DNA of 64,000 bases, taken from NCBI GenBank assembly GCA_025642065.1, contig JAODUP010000041.1, positions 952,501 to 1,016,500 on the forward strand, written 5' to 3'. The notes beneath the pieces are model-generated. The model ran no database searches. It had not been told where the DNA came from and was given only the letters and a program-made list of their open reading frames with translations. The DNA comes from Paralvinella palmiformis. Taxonomy: Eukaryota; Annelida; Polychaeta; Terebellida; Alvinellidae. The position numbers and the translations under genes were made by a program. Below, one piece after another: positions 37,511-49,900 of this stretch; within the stretch, counting starts at the first letter, position 1; each line of letters opens with the position of its first letter.

Positions 37511-37680
37511 AGGGTGGACCATCGGTCTGAGCGGCGCGCCGCAAATCTTCAGGTTGTGGGTTCGATTCCGGGTCATACCTGCGTTTGTGGAATTCATTTC
37601 GCCTGGCAGACGTCCCTCAGCGGTATGTCCTACAGGCGTGACCTGTACCAAGACGGAACGGCTCAACTCAACTCATAAAT
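37511..37680 (+). mobile_element. tRNA-derived SINE, family B, in intron 1
   Basis: A second family. The B box GGTTCGATTCC at 37559-37569 matches the consensus exactly; a weak A box (GGTCTGAGCGGCG) lies upstream. The body reads ACCTGCGTTTGTGGAATTCA, then GGCGTGACCTGTACCAAGAC and GGCTCAACTCAACTCATAAA. The body differs from family A. No clear target-site duplication was found. Confidence 0.65.
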
Positions 37681-39398
37681 GAATGCATGTGAAGACGACT
37701 TATGTCGGAGGTTAAATCGTCGCCATGGAAAATATTTAATATGAGCACAAAATATTTAAAAAAATCAATAAGACAACTCAAAATAAACAGCATTCAAACG
37801 ACTCGACAGAGGTAAAGACTTTCCGTCCAGTATCTGAAATTCATTATCTAACTTCCCAAAATAGATAGAATTCTCCAACGATAGTAATATCATTCGATAA
37901 CTCCGCTGGATGACGCTGGAGGGTGGAGCAGAGCCGTCGAGATGGAATTGGGTTCAGAATAAAGCCAAGAGTACGAGTCAATGTCCGGATGTTGTCCGCC
38001 ATCCTGAATACCAACAACGACTCGGAATCCGAATGATGTAAAAAGCTACATCCGACGGGATCAGCATCGGGCCAAAGGGGCATGGTACACGGGGACGGTG
38101 TCCACGGACTTGGTACTAACGTCATTGCTCTGGCCAGATAATGTCGCATGCGCTATTGTAGTGATTGTCAGCAACGTCCTACTCTCTTTCTATCGTCATG
38201 CATGTTCTCCGCTGAACAAATGACATTTTGTATAACTGATTGATTATCTATCGGTGACAAGTTGTTGCCGCATCCCATACGTCAAGGAAGGACGTTCGGC
38301 TGCCATGGTTTCTACCAAAGTGATGACAAGATAGTATGGAACATCGGCAGGATGCTGGTTGATGTGCTTCGCCATGAAAGGTCATGAACACACACACACA
38401 CGCACGCACGCACCCACCCACCCACACACACATGGACAGGTTAGATACGTACAACACGGGCATTCGGTAAATATTTTATAACCTGAACATTTGATATTTG
38501 ACATAACGGCTTTTGTTTTTAAATTTCACATTTCATGTTGGCGTCAACAAAGCATACCCACGTGGGAGAAAAAAAACGTGAATGCGCAACTACGTGGTTC
38601 AAGTTCGGAGCAATCATGCCGTTAATGCGGCAGCGATGGTCAGAAGCATTAGCAGCTTATGTTAATTCCTGGCGTGAATGTGAGAAATCTTAATGCTATA
38701 TCCATTACCGCCGCGCCGCGGGCATGAAAGCTGCGGCTAAAAGGGGTCAAATTATGACTTGAGGCAAATTCCATTGATCTTTATAATGCCGCTGAGCAGA
38801 TAAACGTTACATCTTGACCGGGTATCTATTGTCCAATTCTAGACAAAGTGTGGCCTACGAGGCACCAGTACCATCAACTCTACAGCTTAGTAAATGATCA
38901 TTTTAATGTGTCTATTAATATCATGATGATGGGACTGGTCAGCGATCCTAGTAATTCCAGCTGTCTAGTCTAATGCACAAATCATGTCTTAACATCATGA
39001 AATATGTACGAGTACACATTAATACAACGTATAATGTTTGTGGCCCGCCTTGGCTAAAGCTACAATTTAAGTTTATCCTCAAACACAAGATGGTATTATA
39101 GATTACGATTTACTATAGTCACTCAACAAGGATGAGTAACTTGTTTATAATAGTGTGAGCTGGGGGATCCTTTATTTAAGCCCTAACCGACCCATATCCA
39201 TACTGTCATGTCTTTGGGCTTTCAAGTAACGCTATTGGGGAAAAGATGTACAGGATTAAAAGGGGGAAAAAAAACTTGGAGCAATCCGCATTGGGACGAA
39301 TTATAGATTACACTCGGACTTGTCTTGTTTGGGGAATATTAGAACTTTTAAAATGTGTCATCTTCCAGTGTGTCCTCCTTAGTTCTTCTGAATACATG

Positions 39399-39590
39399 GG
39401 TGCCTCCGTGGTCTAGCGGTAGCGTGTTGGACCAGAGAGCACTACCACCCGTGTTCGAATCTCGGCGTGGGCATATCTGAAGGGTGTTTCATCTTTGACT
39501 TCGCCTTATTATCATTGGAGGACGCTCGACCTATTTAGCCGAACATGTGCACAAAAGAGGCCGTAAACATCAATCGTCATAATTTTCTTC
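39399..39590 (+). mobile_element. tRNA-derived SINE, family A, in protocadherin intron 1
   Basis: Head GTGCCTCCGTGGTCTAGCGG with the B box GTGTTCGAATCTC, then GGGTGTTTCATCTTTGACTT and the family body with TGCACAAAAGAGGCCGTAAA. Flanked by near-identical 16-mers TTCTTCTGAATACATG (39383-39398) and TTCTTCTGAACACACG (39591-39606), 14 of 16 matching, which I read as an aged target-site duplication. It is antisense to the host gene. Confidence 0.85.
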
Positions 39591-39759
39591 TTCTTCTGAA
39601 CACACGCGCGCGCGCCCCCGCGAGCACTCACACAAACAAATAAACAAACACACGCACACACTCTAACTCACACACACACGCACACAAAACTCTCTCTCCC
39701 TCTCTCTATCTATCTATCTATCTATCTCTATCTATCTATCTATGTATCTCACACACGAT

Positions 39760-39880
39760 AAGACAGCATTTAGAAAACTCCGCTGCAAAACACCAGGCCA
39801 GGGTTCAAATCCAATTCATGCCTGTGTTTGTGGGATATTTGCCTAGGTGTGACCAGTGCCGAGGCTAAACAATGAACACA
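39760..39880 (+). mobile_element. SINE family B, degenerate copy
   Basis: The B box GGTTCAAATCC (39802-39812) is followed by ATGCCTGTGTTTGTGGGAT, TAGGTGTGACCAGTGCCGAG and GCTAAACAATGAA, parallel to the body of the copy at 37511 but with a deletion in the middle. It runs into a CA microsatellite. Confidence 0.55.
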
Positions 39881-40564
39881 CACACACACACACACTCAAG
39901 ATGTTACATCCGATACCAAGAACTATATTTACACAACCGAGGACGATATGACCTTTTGTCGTAGTCCCAACTAACAAGAGTCAACGTTTATTTAACTAAA
40001 ACATAAAGAAAGGCTTCTCTTTCTATTACTTCCACTGTCAGGAAGGTGTCATCTTATCACCTTCATGTCCTCTGGGGGGATGTTTCACTCGTTTTGCTCT
40101 TTCCGTTAAAATACAAGCATAATTATATTTGATGACAGTATCTGTCGGATCTGTGTTAATGGAGCCAGGAAGTTTATTTGATGAAAGCTGGATAATAATA
40201 CTATCTCCTAATGTAGTATTAGATGAGCCATAGAGATGTTCTCCAATGATAATAGTTTGTCATCTGATGTTCCGTATTCCAACGGCAGCCCGCTCGCGAT
40301 GATTAATCATAAATGAACAGGCACAAAGAAAGTTTAAAATTACGAAAGGATGTAAATCTGATGGGAGAAGAACGACTCAGAAGTTAGTTTATGTCATTTC
40401 AGTTGGCTCGTAAGAATAGAGAAACTAGTAAAAAATATATCGTTCGAAGAAGGTAGGAAAATGGCGTTTTAAAAGAAACTGAATTTTTAAATCAAGATAT
40501 TTATTTGATCGGGAAGGAGTGAGCATTCAATTTATGTAATGTTTAGACAAATTATTGTGCTTTA

Positions 40565-40757
40565 TGTGAGTGAGTTAGTGAGTAAGTGAGTGAGTGTGTG
40601 AATGAGTGAGTGAGTGAGTGAGTGAGTGAGTGAGTGAGTGAGTGAGTGAGTGAGTGAGTGAGTGAGTGAGTGAGTGAGTGAGTGAGTGAGTGAGTGAGTG
40701 AGTGAGTGAGTGAGTGAGTGAGTGAGTGAGTGAGTGAGTGAGTGAGTGAGTGAGTGA
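40565..40757. repeat. (GTGA)n array, about 190 bp
   Basis: Nearly perfect tetranucleotide array inside protocadherin intron 1. It adjoins the putative family C SINE at 40758 and is probably its expanded tail. Confidence 0.95.
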
Positions 40758-40905
40758 ATCTTTAGCTTGGGAACTTCTCTCACCTGAGATATCCGGCCGA
40801 GGAGCGACTCCAGGAAGAAACGAGATGATTAAACGATACAAAGCTAACGTTTAGATTCGAACGTGACCCTGGATTTCTGTAGTGCGGCGGACTATCCACT
40901 CCGCT
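40758..40905 (-). mobile_element. Putative SINE, family C, ending in the (CACT)n array
   Basis: On the minus strand a tRNA-like segment (AGCGGAGTGGATAGT with the B-box-like ACGTTCGAATCT at 40853-40865) is followed by TTTCTTCCTGGAGTCGCTCC and then directly by (ACTC)n. The copy at 51118 has the same order and shares TTTCTTC-GG-AGT-GCTCCTCG. This makes the array at 40565-40757 the tail of a retroposon. Confidence 0.45.
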
Positions 40906-40967
40906 GTATTGTACTTTAAAGTTGCTGAAGTTGCGATTTAGAGTACGGCAAACAGTCCCTCCCTCCA

Positions 40968-41004
<37 letters not shown>

Positions 41005-43092
41005 GCGTATTTATGTTCCTATCTACCCCCCCCAAAAAAAAAAATAAACGAACATTTGGACCACCAATTAACAACAACTTACTTAGATCAGTAGAAATAA
41101 AACTCCTACAAGACATTTTCTATATCAGGAAGAAAAAAACATTTTATGTTTATAATCGAATTTGTCAATTTAGTTTGATCTCTGCTCAAAACCTGAACAC
41201 GACAAAAATATTTCAGATCACTTTGATCACAAGCAAATTGCTCTGTGTATGTGTTACTGCTCATTAGTGTGTGGGTGAGTGGTTGGTGTATGCGTGCGTG
41301 CGTGCATTACATTTGCTGGTATACCACTGATCGTTCCCAAATATATCCGGTAATTCAGTACCCTTGGACAAACGCCGCCTTTACGTAATCCTTTCCACCG
41401 CTGATCATCATTAAGCGTCATGTTAACAGGATTCCTTCGTCCCCAAGGTGTCCCGCAAAAACCGCTCGCAATACTTCGACAACTTATAGGTCGATTATGT
41501 CTTAACAAAGGCATCTCAAACAAGTCTCATCTACGGCTGATTGTCATTAATTATCAACCTTTTGGGATGATCCCATTCCATCGTTATAAATCGTCATAAA
41601 TGATCACCCAACAATTGACATGATCAATCATCAGCCATTTTATTACAATAGTCTCAGCGGTCAGATAAGCGCCACCTATTGACCCCCCACCCCCCCCGTA
41701 GTCCCCTTATAACAAACATAATCTATCTTCTTGCTATAACTGTGGGATGTGTTCGTGATTTAGGGACAGACGTTCTCCATTTGCGCTATTCGGTTCCTTC
41801 AACTGATACTGTAAATATTACGGTCTCAGTTTGTTTGCCGTGTGTCAAACAAGATGGCACCACCATCTGCCATATGAAGGCGGAAGGTTGACTACCGCAG
41901 CGCCTTCTAGTGAAACACCGGGGAAGTAGAACGGTCAAACACCTTCGTAAACCTTAACTTAGGCCCATCATAGCTATGTAAATATTACTTCGAATGCGAA
42001 ATACGATGAAAGAATCTCAAATGGTACAACGTACATCGTTCGTTTATAGACGTCCCCGTGAGATTTACATATAAACGGGCAAAGGCTGGGATAACAAAGA
42101 CATTGAAAATAATGTATTTATTCATTCTCGTTTCTTAACCTGAGGATTAGAAAGTAAGCGGTAATAAGTGTCAAACAACAAGAACAACAACAACGATGGA
42201 TTACATCCGGCAGTAAAAGACAACATGAAATAGCTTTTGGCAATAAAAATGGTTTCGAGCAAACCAAGTTTTTGTTAAGTTGGAATCCTCATCTGAGATA
42301 AGTTCGTTTTGGGGTTAGTTAAGCGACCGTAGTACTTAGCGAGGAGAACTCCATTTCGCTTCTCAATGTGATGGCAAGCCTAAACCAGACCGACCAACAC
42401 AAAGTGTCCATTTGGTACTCACGTCACGCTGCCAAAAATCTATCCGGTGTTTCCAATCTGCGGGACGTTATCATCTGGATTATGGCGGAACATGGCCGGC
42501 CAAATGAGAAATGCAGCGGACCAGGGTCCAGATGATGGCCGCTTGAACAACAACAACAACAACAACTGAAATGCAACTGCCATTCGTATGCCCTTGGAGT
42601 CGACAGTATAGCACCATCAATCCGTTCTATCTTTCCGTTTCATTTGCGGGATAAATAGAGTCGTTCATCAACTGGGAACAAGGGCATATGGTGAGATGGC
42701 CGAGTCTCTCTGGTAATAGCCGTCATCCGACCCACCTTTCGCCCACAGATGTCATTTGATCATCACTATCACCGGGACCAAGTCATTACTGTCCCGAGTC
42801 ATTATTCTTACGTTTCATCAACCATCGTGTCCCAGGGCAGGTCCTAATCTAGACCTGCGTACACAATAAAACAGGAAATGGCTTTTTAGCTACTTCCTCC
42901 AGTTTGCTTTCCCCACCAAGTAGCATACAAACTACATTAAAACCATGTCATCTCGCTGGCCGTTCTATATTTAATGTAACTGATATGTGCCGAAGCTGGC
43001 GCATATTGCTGAAAAGATTAAATAAACAATTCATTAAACCGAGATTTCCTTATCTTATTCGTCTATCCTAGCTACAGTAACTATTGACCAAC

Positions 43093-45774
43093 CTGCGGCC
43101 CGTTTTTGATGGGGATGCTTTCTTCCGGAGCTGCGGACTGGAGTTCCTTAGAGGATAGCATTTTCTTGGCTTCCATCCGGCAGTTATACTTATGGACGCG
43201 CCGCTTCCGTCCTTGGTTTCGCACCAATATAATCCCGACAATCAAGGACACGGTGATCACAGCGCCACCACAGGCAACCGCTACTACAACGATGACGTTA
43301 TAGTGGAAAACGCTGCCTGTATGACGCAACTTGCCCGGGGGATATGGTATCGAGCTGTTTACGACGATCTTAAGGTTCATGGTCGATTTCAGCTGAGGCG
43401 TGCCATGGTCTTTAGCCTGTAAGCCGAGCTCGAACGTCGCAAATTCTACCTCGTTCAGCGGGACGTTAACGTTTACGATCCCGCTGTCCGGATTCAAACT
43501 GAACATACCCTTCTCGTTGCCGGCTCGAATGTAGAACGTCACTTTGGCGTTGTTGCCGTTGTCCGAATCGTGAGCAGAAATCTGGGCAACCGTACTGCCC
43601 ACAGGCACTTTGTTGGATATGAACACCGAGTTGTTTTTCGGATTGGGGAAGTCGAACTTTGGCGCGTTGTCATTTTTGTCGGAGACCAATATCGTTATCG
43701 AGGCAGTACTGGACATTGGCGGCGTACCCTGATCCGTAGCCTTCACCGTCAGTCGATAATTATCCTTCTTTTCCCTGTCCAGTGGCCGCTTCGTCGTGAT
43801 CTTTCCGCTCCTCGTGTCCAACATGAACGGCAACGAGAACGAGCCTCGGTCGTCGAACGTGTACATGAACTGATTGTACGGGGGGGCGTCTCTATCGACG
43901 GCGGTTACCTTACCTACTTCGGTCCTTTCTGGCTCATTCTCGCCGACGTAGAACGTAAACGACGGACTGACGAATCGTGGCGTCTCGTCGTTGATGTCCT
44001 CCACGTTAACGACGACGTGAGCGACGGCCGACCTCGGCGGGGCTCCGTGATCCGTGGCTATCACCTGGAAGTGATATTGAGGCGTCCGTTCCCTGTCGAT
44101 GGTGGTCCGCGTCTTTATCGCGCCGCTGTGGGAGTCGATCTCGAACGTCTCCGATGCGTCGAACGACAGAGAGTAGGAGATGTCACCGTTCTTGCCGATG
44201 TCACGATCGGTGGCCACCGTCTGGATGACTCCGATCCCGATGAAGTTGTTCTCCACCATGTTGGCCGTGTAACTTTTCTGCGAGAACACGGGACTGTTGT
44301 CGTTGACGTCCAGAATCTCGATCGCCAGTCGTTTGATGGAAACCTGCGGCGGTTGTCCTTTGTCCCGACAGACGATTTCCAGCCCGTACTGGGGAATGGT
44401 TTCGCGATCCAGAGATCGCGCCGTCACGATCTGGTATTCGGTGTCGAAGGTTTGCCGAAGGTCAAATGTGTAGTCGTTCAAGCTGCAGTTCAGACGGCCG
44501 TTGATTCCGACGTCCGGATCAGTCACCGAGACATGAGCGACAAACGTACCAACAGCTGCATCCTCCGATATCTGAGCTCGACCTGGTTTCTTTGATCCGA
44601 GGGTGTTAATCGTAATCTCCGGAGCGTTATCGTTAACATCTGTGATGGTCACCACCACAGTGGTGTCAGATGGCAAGGAATCTGGACCTTGGTCGGTGGC
44701 CGTCACGATCAAATTACAAACGCTCACCTTTTCTCGATCCAGACTGCCGCTGATGTAAATGTCTCCAGTTTCCTGGTTCACGGCCAAGATGTCACCGTAC
44801 AGACCTTGCGTCATCGGCGAGAATCCGTAGAGTATGCGCCCATTCTGGCCCAGATCCTGATCGGTGGCATGCACACGCAGAACAGACACGCCAATGGATA
44901 TGCTCTCCGGAATCGTCACCCTGTAGGTGGCGTTATCGAAGATGGGACTGTTATCGTTCGAATCCATCACAGGAATGATGATATTCATGTATCCTTTGTT
45001 CGCTGGATTCCCCCCGTCCAAGGCTAAGATGGTAACCCTGTACCTATCCCGGATCTCCCGATCCAGAGACTTCTGAACGGTCAACCGAAGGTCGAAAGCC
45101 CCGTCCACCTTCTCTTTCTGCGATATCCCGAACGTATCATCGTCACTATCCAATTGGTATTTCTCGACGCCATAGAGCGGGCTATCCAGATCGGTAGCCG
45201 TCGGGATCACGAAACTGCTGCCACGAAGCGCCGACTCGAGTATCGGATGAGTTATCTCGCCGTCGGGAAACACCGGAGCGTTGTCGTTGATATCCAGAAT
45301 CTCTATCGTCACCTTAATTATCTGAAAATACTGGACCGGTTGTACGGCCACGTCTAGAGTTACCTCACATATATCCAGCTTCGGACATCCGGGAATACTT
45401 TCCCGATCTATCCGGCCGCTGGTCTGTAACACTCCACTGATGGCGCCGATCGAGAAACTCATCTCGGACTCGGTTAAGAATCCGAACCTCAGCTGAGCGA
45501 GAATATCCGGAGAGCTTGAATAGGTCTGCTTCAGATGCGAATCCCGAAGGATGTCGCCGACCCGGGTACCGACGGCGACCTCCTCTTCTAGCCTATAGCG
45601 CAGGATGTTCCTAGCTCCGGAGACGACGACGAACGCGGTCACAATCCAGAGAAGCGCTCCATACAGCCAGAGGAAGTATCCGCATCCAGAAACGCGACCA
45701 ATCATATCAGTGGTTGACGTATCCGACGAGTGATAGATTACAGAGAGAAGAGCTTCGCCAACACGGAGATCCAT
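43093..45774 (-). CDS. Delta-type protocadherin, exon 1 (signal peptide, 7 cadherin repeats, TM)
   Basis: Encodes residues 1-894 of a calcium-dependent homophilic adhesion receptor. Seen: a hydrophobic signal core at about residues 33-52, then seven cadherin (EC) repeats. Linkers are DINDN (161), DSNDN (271), DVNDN (379), DVNDN (489), DINDE (593, a variant) and DKNDN (699). The seventh, membrane-proximal repeat ends near 805 without a linker, as is usual. EC1 carries a Cys-X5-Cys loop (130-136), a protocadherin hallmark. The TM helix is at about 825-851, followed by a basic stop-transfer (RNQGRKRR). The reading frame opens just after a stop near 45813. The first ATG is 45774 (G at -3 and +4); a second, at 45705, sits closer to the signal core and may be the true start. 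The frame ends at TAG 43081-43083, but CAG|GTTGGT at 43093/43092 is a donor that joins in phase 0 to exon 2. A single large ectodomain exon is typical of protocadherins. Orthology within the delta group is not resolved. Confidence 0.93.
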
Positions 45775-46200
45775 ACCCGGTCTAACACCAAAGGTCACAC
45801 AGGACAACAGTCAGACTGCTCCAGTCTACTGCTAGTGGCGGCATCTCGCCGAGAAGAATTCCAAGTTTGGTACACTTTATCGTCGACAGCCGCCGAATGC
45901 CACCAGTACACAACATCAGGCGGCAGGCGGCGCCACGTCCGAGTAACAACACTCCGCTGCTATCCGGAGACTCACCGCTCCGCCGACGAGATGACCACGA
46001 GCGAGAGCTGCTGTTATCATCGGGATGTCTGCCAGTTGACGATATATCGATTTTGTCCTTCCGCTCAAACGGCCCTACACCCGGGACCGCCCCCCGCCTC
46101 GCCGGCCTAGGCTTCTATAAGCCACCGTGCCAACGTAAAGACACCTGACGTGCGCCTTTCTTCTCGGGGAGGGGGGGGGGCGCTTATCTATATTAGATCA
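45775..46200 (-). promoter_or_regulatory. 5' leader and likely promoter-proximal region of the protocadherin
   Basis: GC-rich DNA upstream of the first ATG. A strong donor (GCG|GTGAGT, GT at 45975-45974) and a pyrimidine-rich acceptor (TTTGGTGTTAG before 45781) could frame a 194-bp 5'-UTR intron that leaves the ATG at 45774 first in the message. A GC-box-like stretch lies at about 46085-46105, with the TATA-like sequence CTTATAGAAG just upstream on the minus strand. These are motif readings only; no transcription start is proven. A CRE (TGACGTCA) sits further out at 46946-46953. Confidence 0.35.
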
Positions 46201-46430
46201 TCACGCAGTCATCCGCGATAATTGGCACAATTCGATGTCGATAAAGTAGAAAATGTTAACACTGAAGGTGAATCTTGGTCGGTCAACTAGTACAACTCGA
46301 GGTATCTACCCTTAGGATCATTTGTACTTAAATCAATCGTCTTGTTCTGGTCGGAGACTTCTGTCTACATTATCAACCTGTAATAGAAGTAATAATAGTA
46401 GAAATAGTACTAGTAATAATGACCATGTTG

Positions 46431-46463
46431 ATGCTGATGATAATAATAATAATAATAATAATA
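46431..46463. repeat. (ATA)n
   Basis: Trinucleotide run about 650 bp upstream of the protocadherin start. Confidence 0.9.
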
Positions 46464-48698
46464 ATCAGGTGTGTGTCCCAAGTTGGCCGATTTGTCACTG
46501 AGACTCGAAATCCAACCAATTCATTGAATCAATTAGAAGTTATCCTCAAGAAGAGCGAAAACCTGAGAACAGTTGACAGAACGCGTAATAAAGTCTCTAG
46601 ACGACGATTTGCATTTTCGACCGAAAGAAAATCATTTTTTGAAAACGGATCTCGACGCAGCTGTCAAATGGACGGTGGATAAACAAAGCTCGGGTGAATT
46701 AAAGCTCCGACATGTACTCAAACAATCGCTCTGCACACACACACACACACACAGAGAGAGAGGGGGGACAGGAAGGCACAGCCGCACACACACACACACA
46801 CATACACACATAAAGCTAACAAATCTGATGCCACGAGGACGGTTTACCCTCTCGACTTAGTTAATAAGGTCATCGAGTGTTTGGCACATCATAGCCGAAC
46901 ATTGGACGAGTGTGTGTGTGTGTGTGTATGTGTGTGTTTTGCCTTTGACGTCATCGGTTTTGGGGGCGATCATTCCGTGGAGACGTTGTCGACTAGACGA
47001 GACTAAAAAACGGCTCCTGGTCATTATCATAAGGGACAGAACCTTGCCATGAAGACATACCGACTATCCAAATATCAGCACCGGCATCAATCCACAAAGT
47101 TTGACATATCCTTCCCAAACGCGGCAAATAACTGGCGCACAGGAACTCGAAGTGGTCTCCAACTACGAATTTGTCAAAGTAGAAGATGCCATCGGAAGCT
47201 TTTCCATCTGGTTACGGCCTATGACTCGGTCGGGGAGAAGTTGACGACACGCCAGCTCCTCCTGAAGAAGCCATCATCAACCAAACGCTAGACAGTCGAG
47301 CGTCTTCTTTTATTCGCCATCTGTGACGTACGTGCGGCTCGTTACGATCAAAGACTGTCTCGCCGTTATCAAAGAAAATTGAATTACAGCAAAATTCATG
47401 CACAGATGATCACCGTAATTCCCAAATCGGGTAAAATCAGGAAGGCGCCGGGCGTGTGTGATGCGCAGGTCAATACGAGCTGGTTACCTACTCCGGATTG
47501 CTGCTGTTGTCGGGATTATCCGTCTTGCTGTCAAAGTGATGCGTCTGAAATAACTCTACGAGTTGCGAGCGGAATGCGCAAATAGAACCCGTCATGGCAA
47601 AAGGCGGTAGGAAAAACACCGAATTTCGGCTGTCATCAGCCCAAAAAGACGGATGTTTTTCTCGTCCGAGTCTTGGCTTCGTTCAATCTAGTATACACAG
47701 ACCTGCCCGCTCATCCGGTCTACTGGTGTAGGAGATCTCGTCGACATGCGCAATGCAAGCGGGATATATGATGTGAATATATTATTATACTGACTGTAGG
47801 GAAACAGGTGAACACACTGCTGACACATTCATTTTTAGACGTCACATCTCATCCATCGAAGTCCCCCCCCCCCGCTCCTCACGAGCGGCGATGTAATATT
47901 ATTAAAAACACAAAACTATAATTTGTTGAGAGTAGCAGACCGAACCCATAACTAGAAATTATCATTGAATGGAGTCAATTTTGAGTAGTTTTGAGGAAAG
48001 AATAAAAATTCTTTTCGTCGCTTTCGCGAATCGACGACTCTAGAAAGACGACGAAGATTGTCGATGTCTTATCAATGCTAACAATCATCATCATCATCAT
48101 CATCATCTAAGTCCTCGCTTCATTTACATCTTTGATTCCTCTTAGTCCAATACAATCAACAGATTGTTCCATTTCAATTTCAATCCGATATAAGCCTGAG
48201 AATCGCTTTGCTCCGGAGAAGGATGAAGATGAGGAGGTTGAGTAGTAGGAGGTAGAGGGAGTGGCAGGGGAGGGGGCGTTACTGTAGCTTCTCACGTGTC
48301 TAATGTTTATTTAAGCGAATCTAACTCTCCGAGTTTTATCGAAGTACTGACAACATCTGGACGGGTGAACTAATTAAACGGCATACATCCACAATCTGGA
48401 CTAATTGTCTAATTCCCTTAATTGGCTAAAAACTGATCTGATTAATAGCCCGGCGGGATTCAGTTGATAACAAAAGGTAAACGACATTCCGGGAACACCC
48501 CCCCCCCCCCAACTCAATATCGTAAAAAGGTCGATAAAGTCCGTCAGACTGAAGACGGATTAACGGCTGATCGGTTTGTGGGAATTAGAACTGCCGTAAA
48601 CCAGTCGAGATCTAATGTGTCTGTCATCAAACGGTTCAACTCGCACGTCGTCTGCCGTATGTTTGCTTTTATTACCTTCTGATGCACGTAAAATACAT

Positions 48699-48729
<31 letters not shown>

Positions 48730-49703
48730 GCCTCAACCGCCGCTCGATCGTTAAGTAAACGACGCATCAAGAACTGAATCACTGACTATTAATAATGAGT
48801 TTACGGGATGAGTAATTGCACAAAACTCACTGTACCATTCGGTTTTAGACGAGTGGCTGTTTTTAATGACCTACACAGTGACACTTGGTAATTCCAGATC
48901 AGATGATGACGTAATTAAAACCGTTAAAAGTCAGTTTTGAATTTGTGAGGGGAGCGTCTTCCAAATTCATGGAGCCGAAGAAAAGGCGGAGGGGGTTTAA
49001 AATATTATTAAATTTACAACGTGCAATTCAGTAACAATTTGGGTGTAAGTTGGTCCTACAATGTTATAAAATATTGGGGGGAAGAGGTGTATTACACACA
49101 TCTTCGGTAAATTTGAAGCCTAATATATCTGCCCCGAATGTTTCTATTGGAAACAACTGAAATACGGATGGGGGGGGGGGGTTATCGACATCCTTACTCT
49201 GGCCCAATAATATTTAGATAATTGCAATATATAGCCAATATCATCTTTTATTGTGATCTTTGTTTTATCAGTGTTCATCTATCATTGCCGCTGTTCTTTC
49301 CAATTCCCCAAAATCGGTAACTATTTCTTTACAAGTATTTAATACATTTCATTGTCCGATCTTTGTACTCTGTTTATCATAAAACATCCGAACGAACAAA
49401 CACCAGAGGGAGCTTTCTAAAACAGGAGAGCTACAGATGGTCATTTGGATGATCTATCAGTCAGTGAAGGATAACTGATCAGTGAGGTTTTGTCCAATTC
49501 TTCTATTACTAAGTGAGTGTCTGACTGTTTGTCATGTCTAAAATACACCTTTAACAAAAGGATAAAGGCTATCCTAAGGCAAGAATTTATTTCTCAGTCC
49601 GCCTGATTGTTTGTCTGCCTGTCTAAATTTCGGCGCCTGCCTGGCTAACTGTCTCCGTGTCTGTCTGTTATAACGTATTCTACTGTACCGTCTCACTATT
49701 CAG

Positions 49704-49773
49704 GGTGTGTGTGTGTGTGTGTTCGCGCGCGTGTGTGTGCGCGTGTGTGTGTGCGCGTGTGTGTGTGTGTGTT
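49704..49773. repeat. (GT)n / (GC)n
   Basis: Alternating purine-pyrimidine tract about 130 bp left of the MITE. Confidence 0.9.
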
Positions 49774-49900
49774 TCAGCTGCGTATAATAACGCACAGAGA
49801 ACCTCGAACCGTGAATTAAACTCTGGACGTGTCTTCAGGGGACTAAATCCAGAGTGGCGGCTTTTCTTGCTGAGACATGTGTAATGTCTCACCGGGTATA

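Larger units (their letters stand above)
34595..43092 (-). other. Protocadherin intron 1 (8.5 kb, repeat-filled)
   Basis: Long intron separating the ectodomain exon from the tail exons. It holds five SINE copies (36231, 37511, 39399, 39760 and 40758), the (GT)n run at 37171-37252, the (GTGA)n array at 40565-40757, and other CA, CT and TA runs. Non-repeat stretches lie at 36480-37070, 37840-38150 and 38570-39000. The first contains several TAATTA homeodomain-type sites. A possible alternative last exon is discussed for 37890-38003. No other coding exon was recognised. Confidence 0.65.
46201..49900. other. Upstream flank of the protocadherin, no gene seen
   Basis: Non-repeat stretches with CA and GA runs at 46733-46810 and 48698-48722, GT at 46912-46938, and a full CRE at 46946-46953. 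Distal regulatory elements are plausible but not shown. Confidence 0.5.

Noticed and set aside
43081..43092. Protocadherin ending at the TAG at 43081 as the only form
   Set aside because: Downstream tail exons fit in strand, order and phase, and this stop lies only three codons past a usable donor. It is kept only as a possible retained-intron form.
43570..44595. 341-codon open frame on the plus strand
   Set aside because: It lies antisense inside protocadherin exon 1, is Arg/His-rich, has no domain, and is explained by the GC-rich codon use of the real gene.
45775..45807. Extension of the protocadherin start to 45807
   Set aside because: The triplet at 45807 is TTG, not ATG. The first ATG in frame after the upstream stop is 45774.
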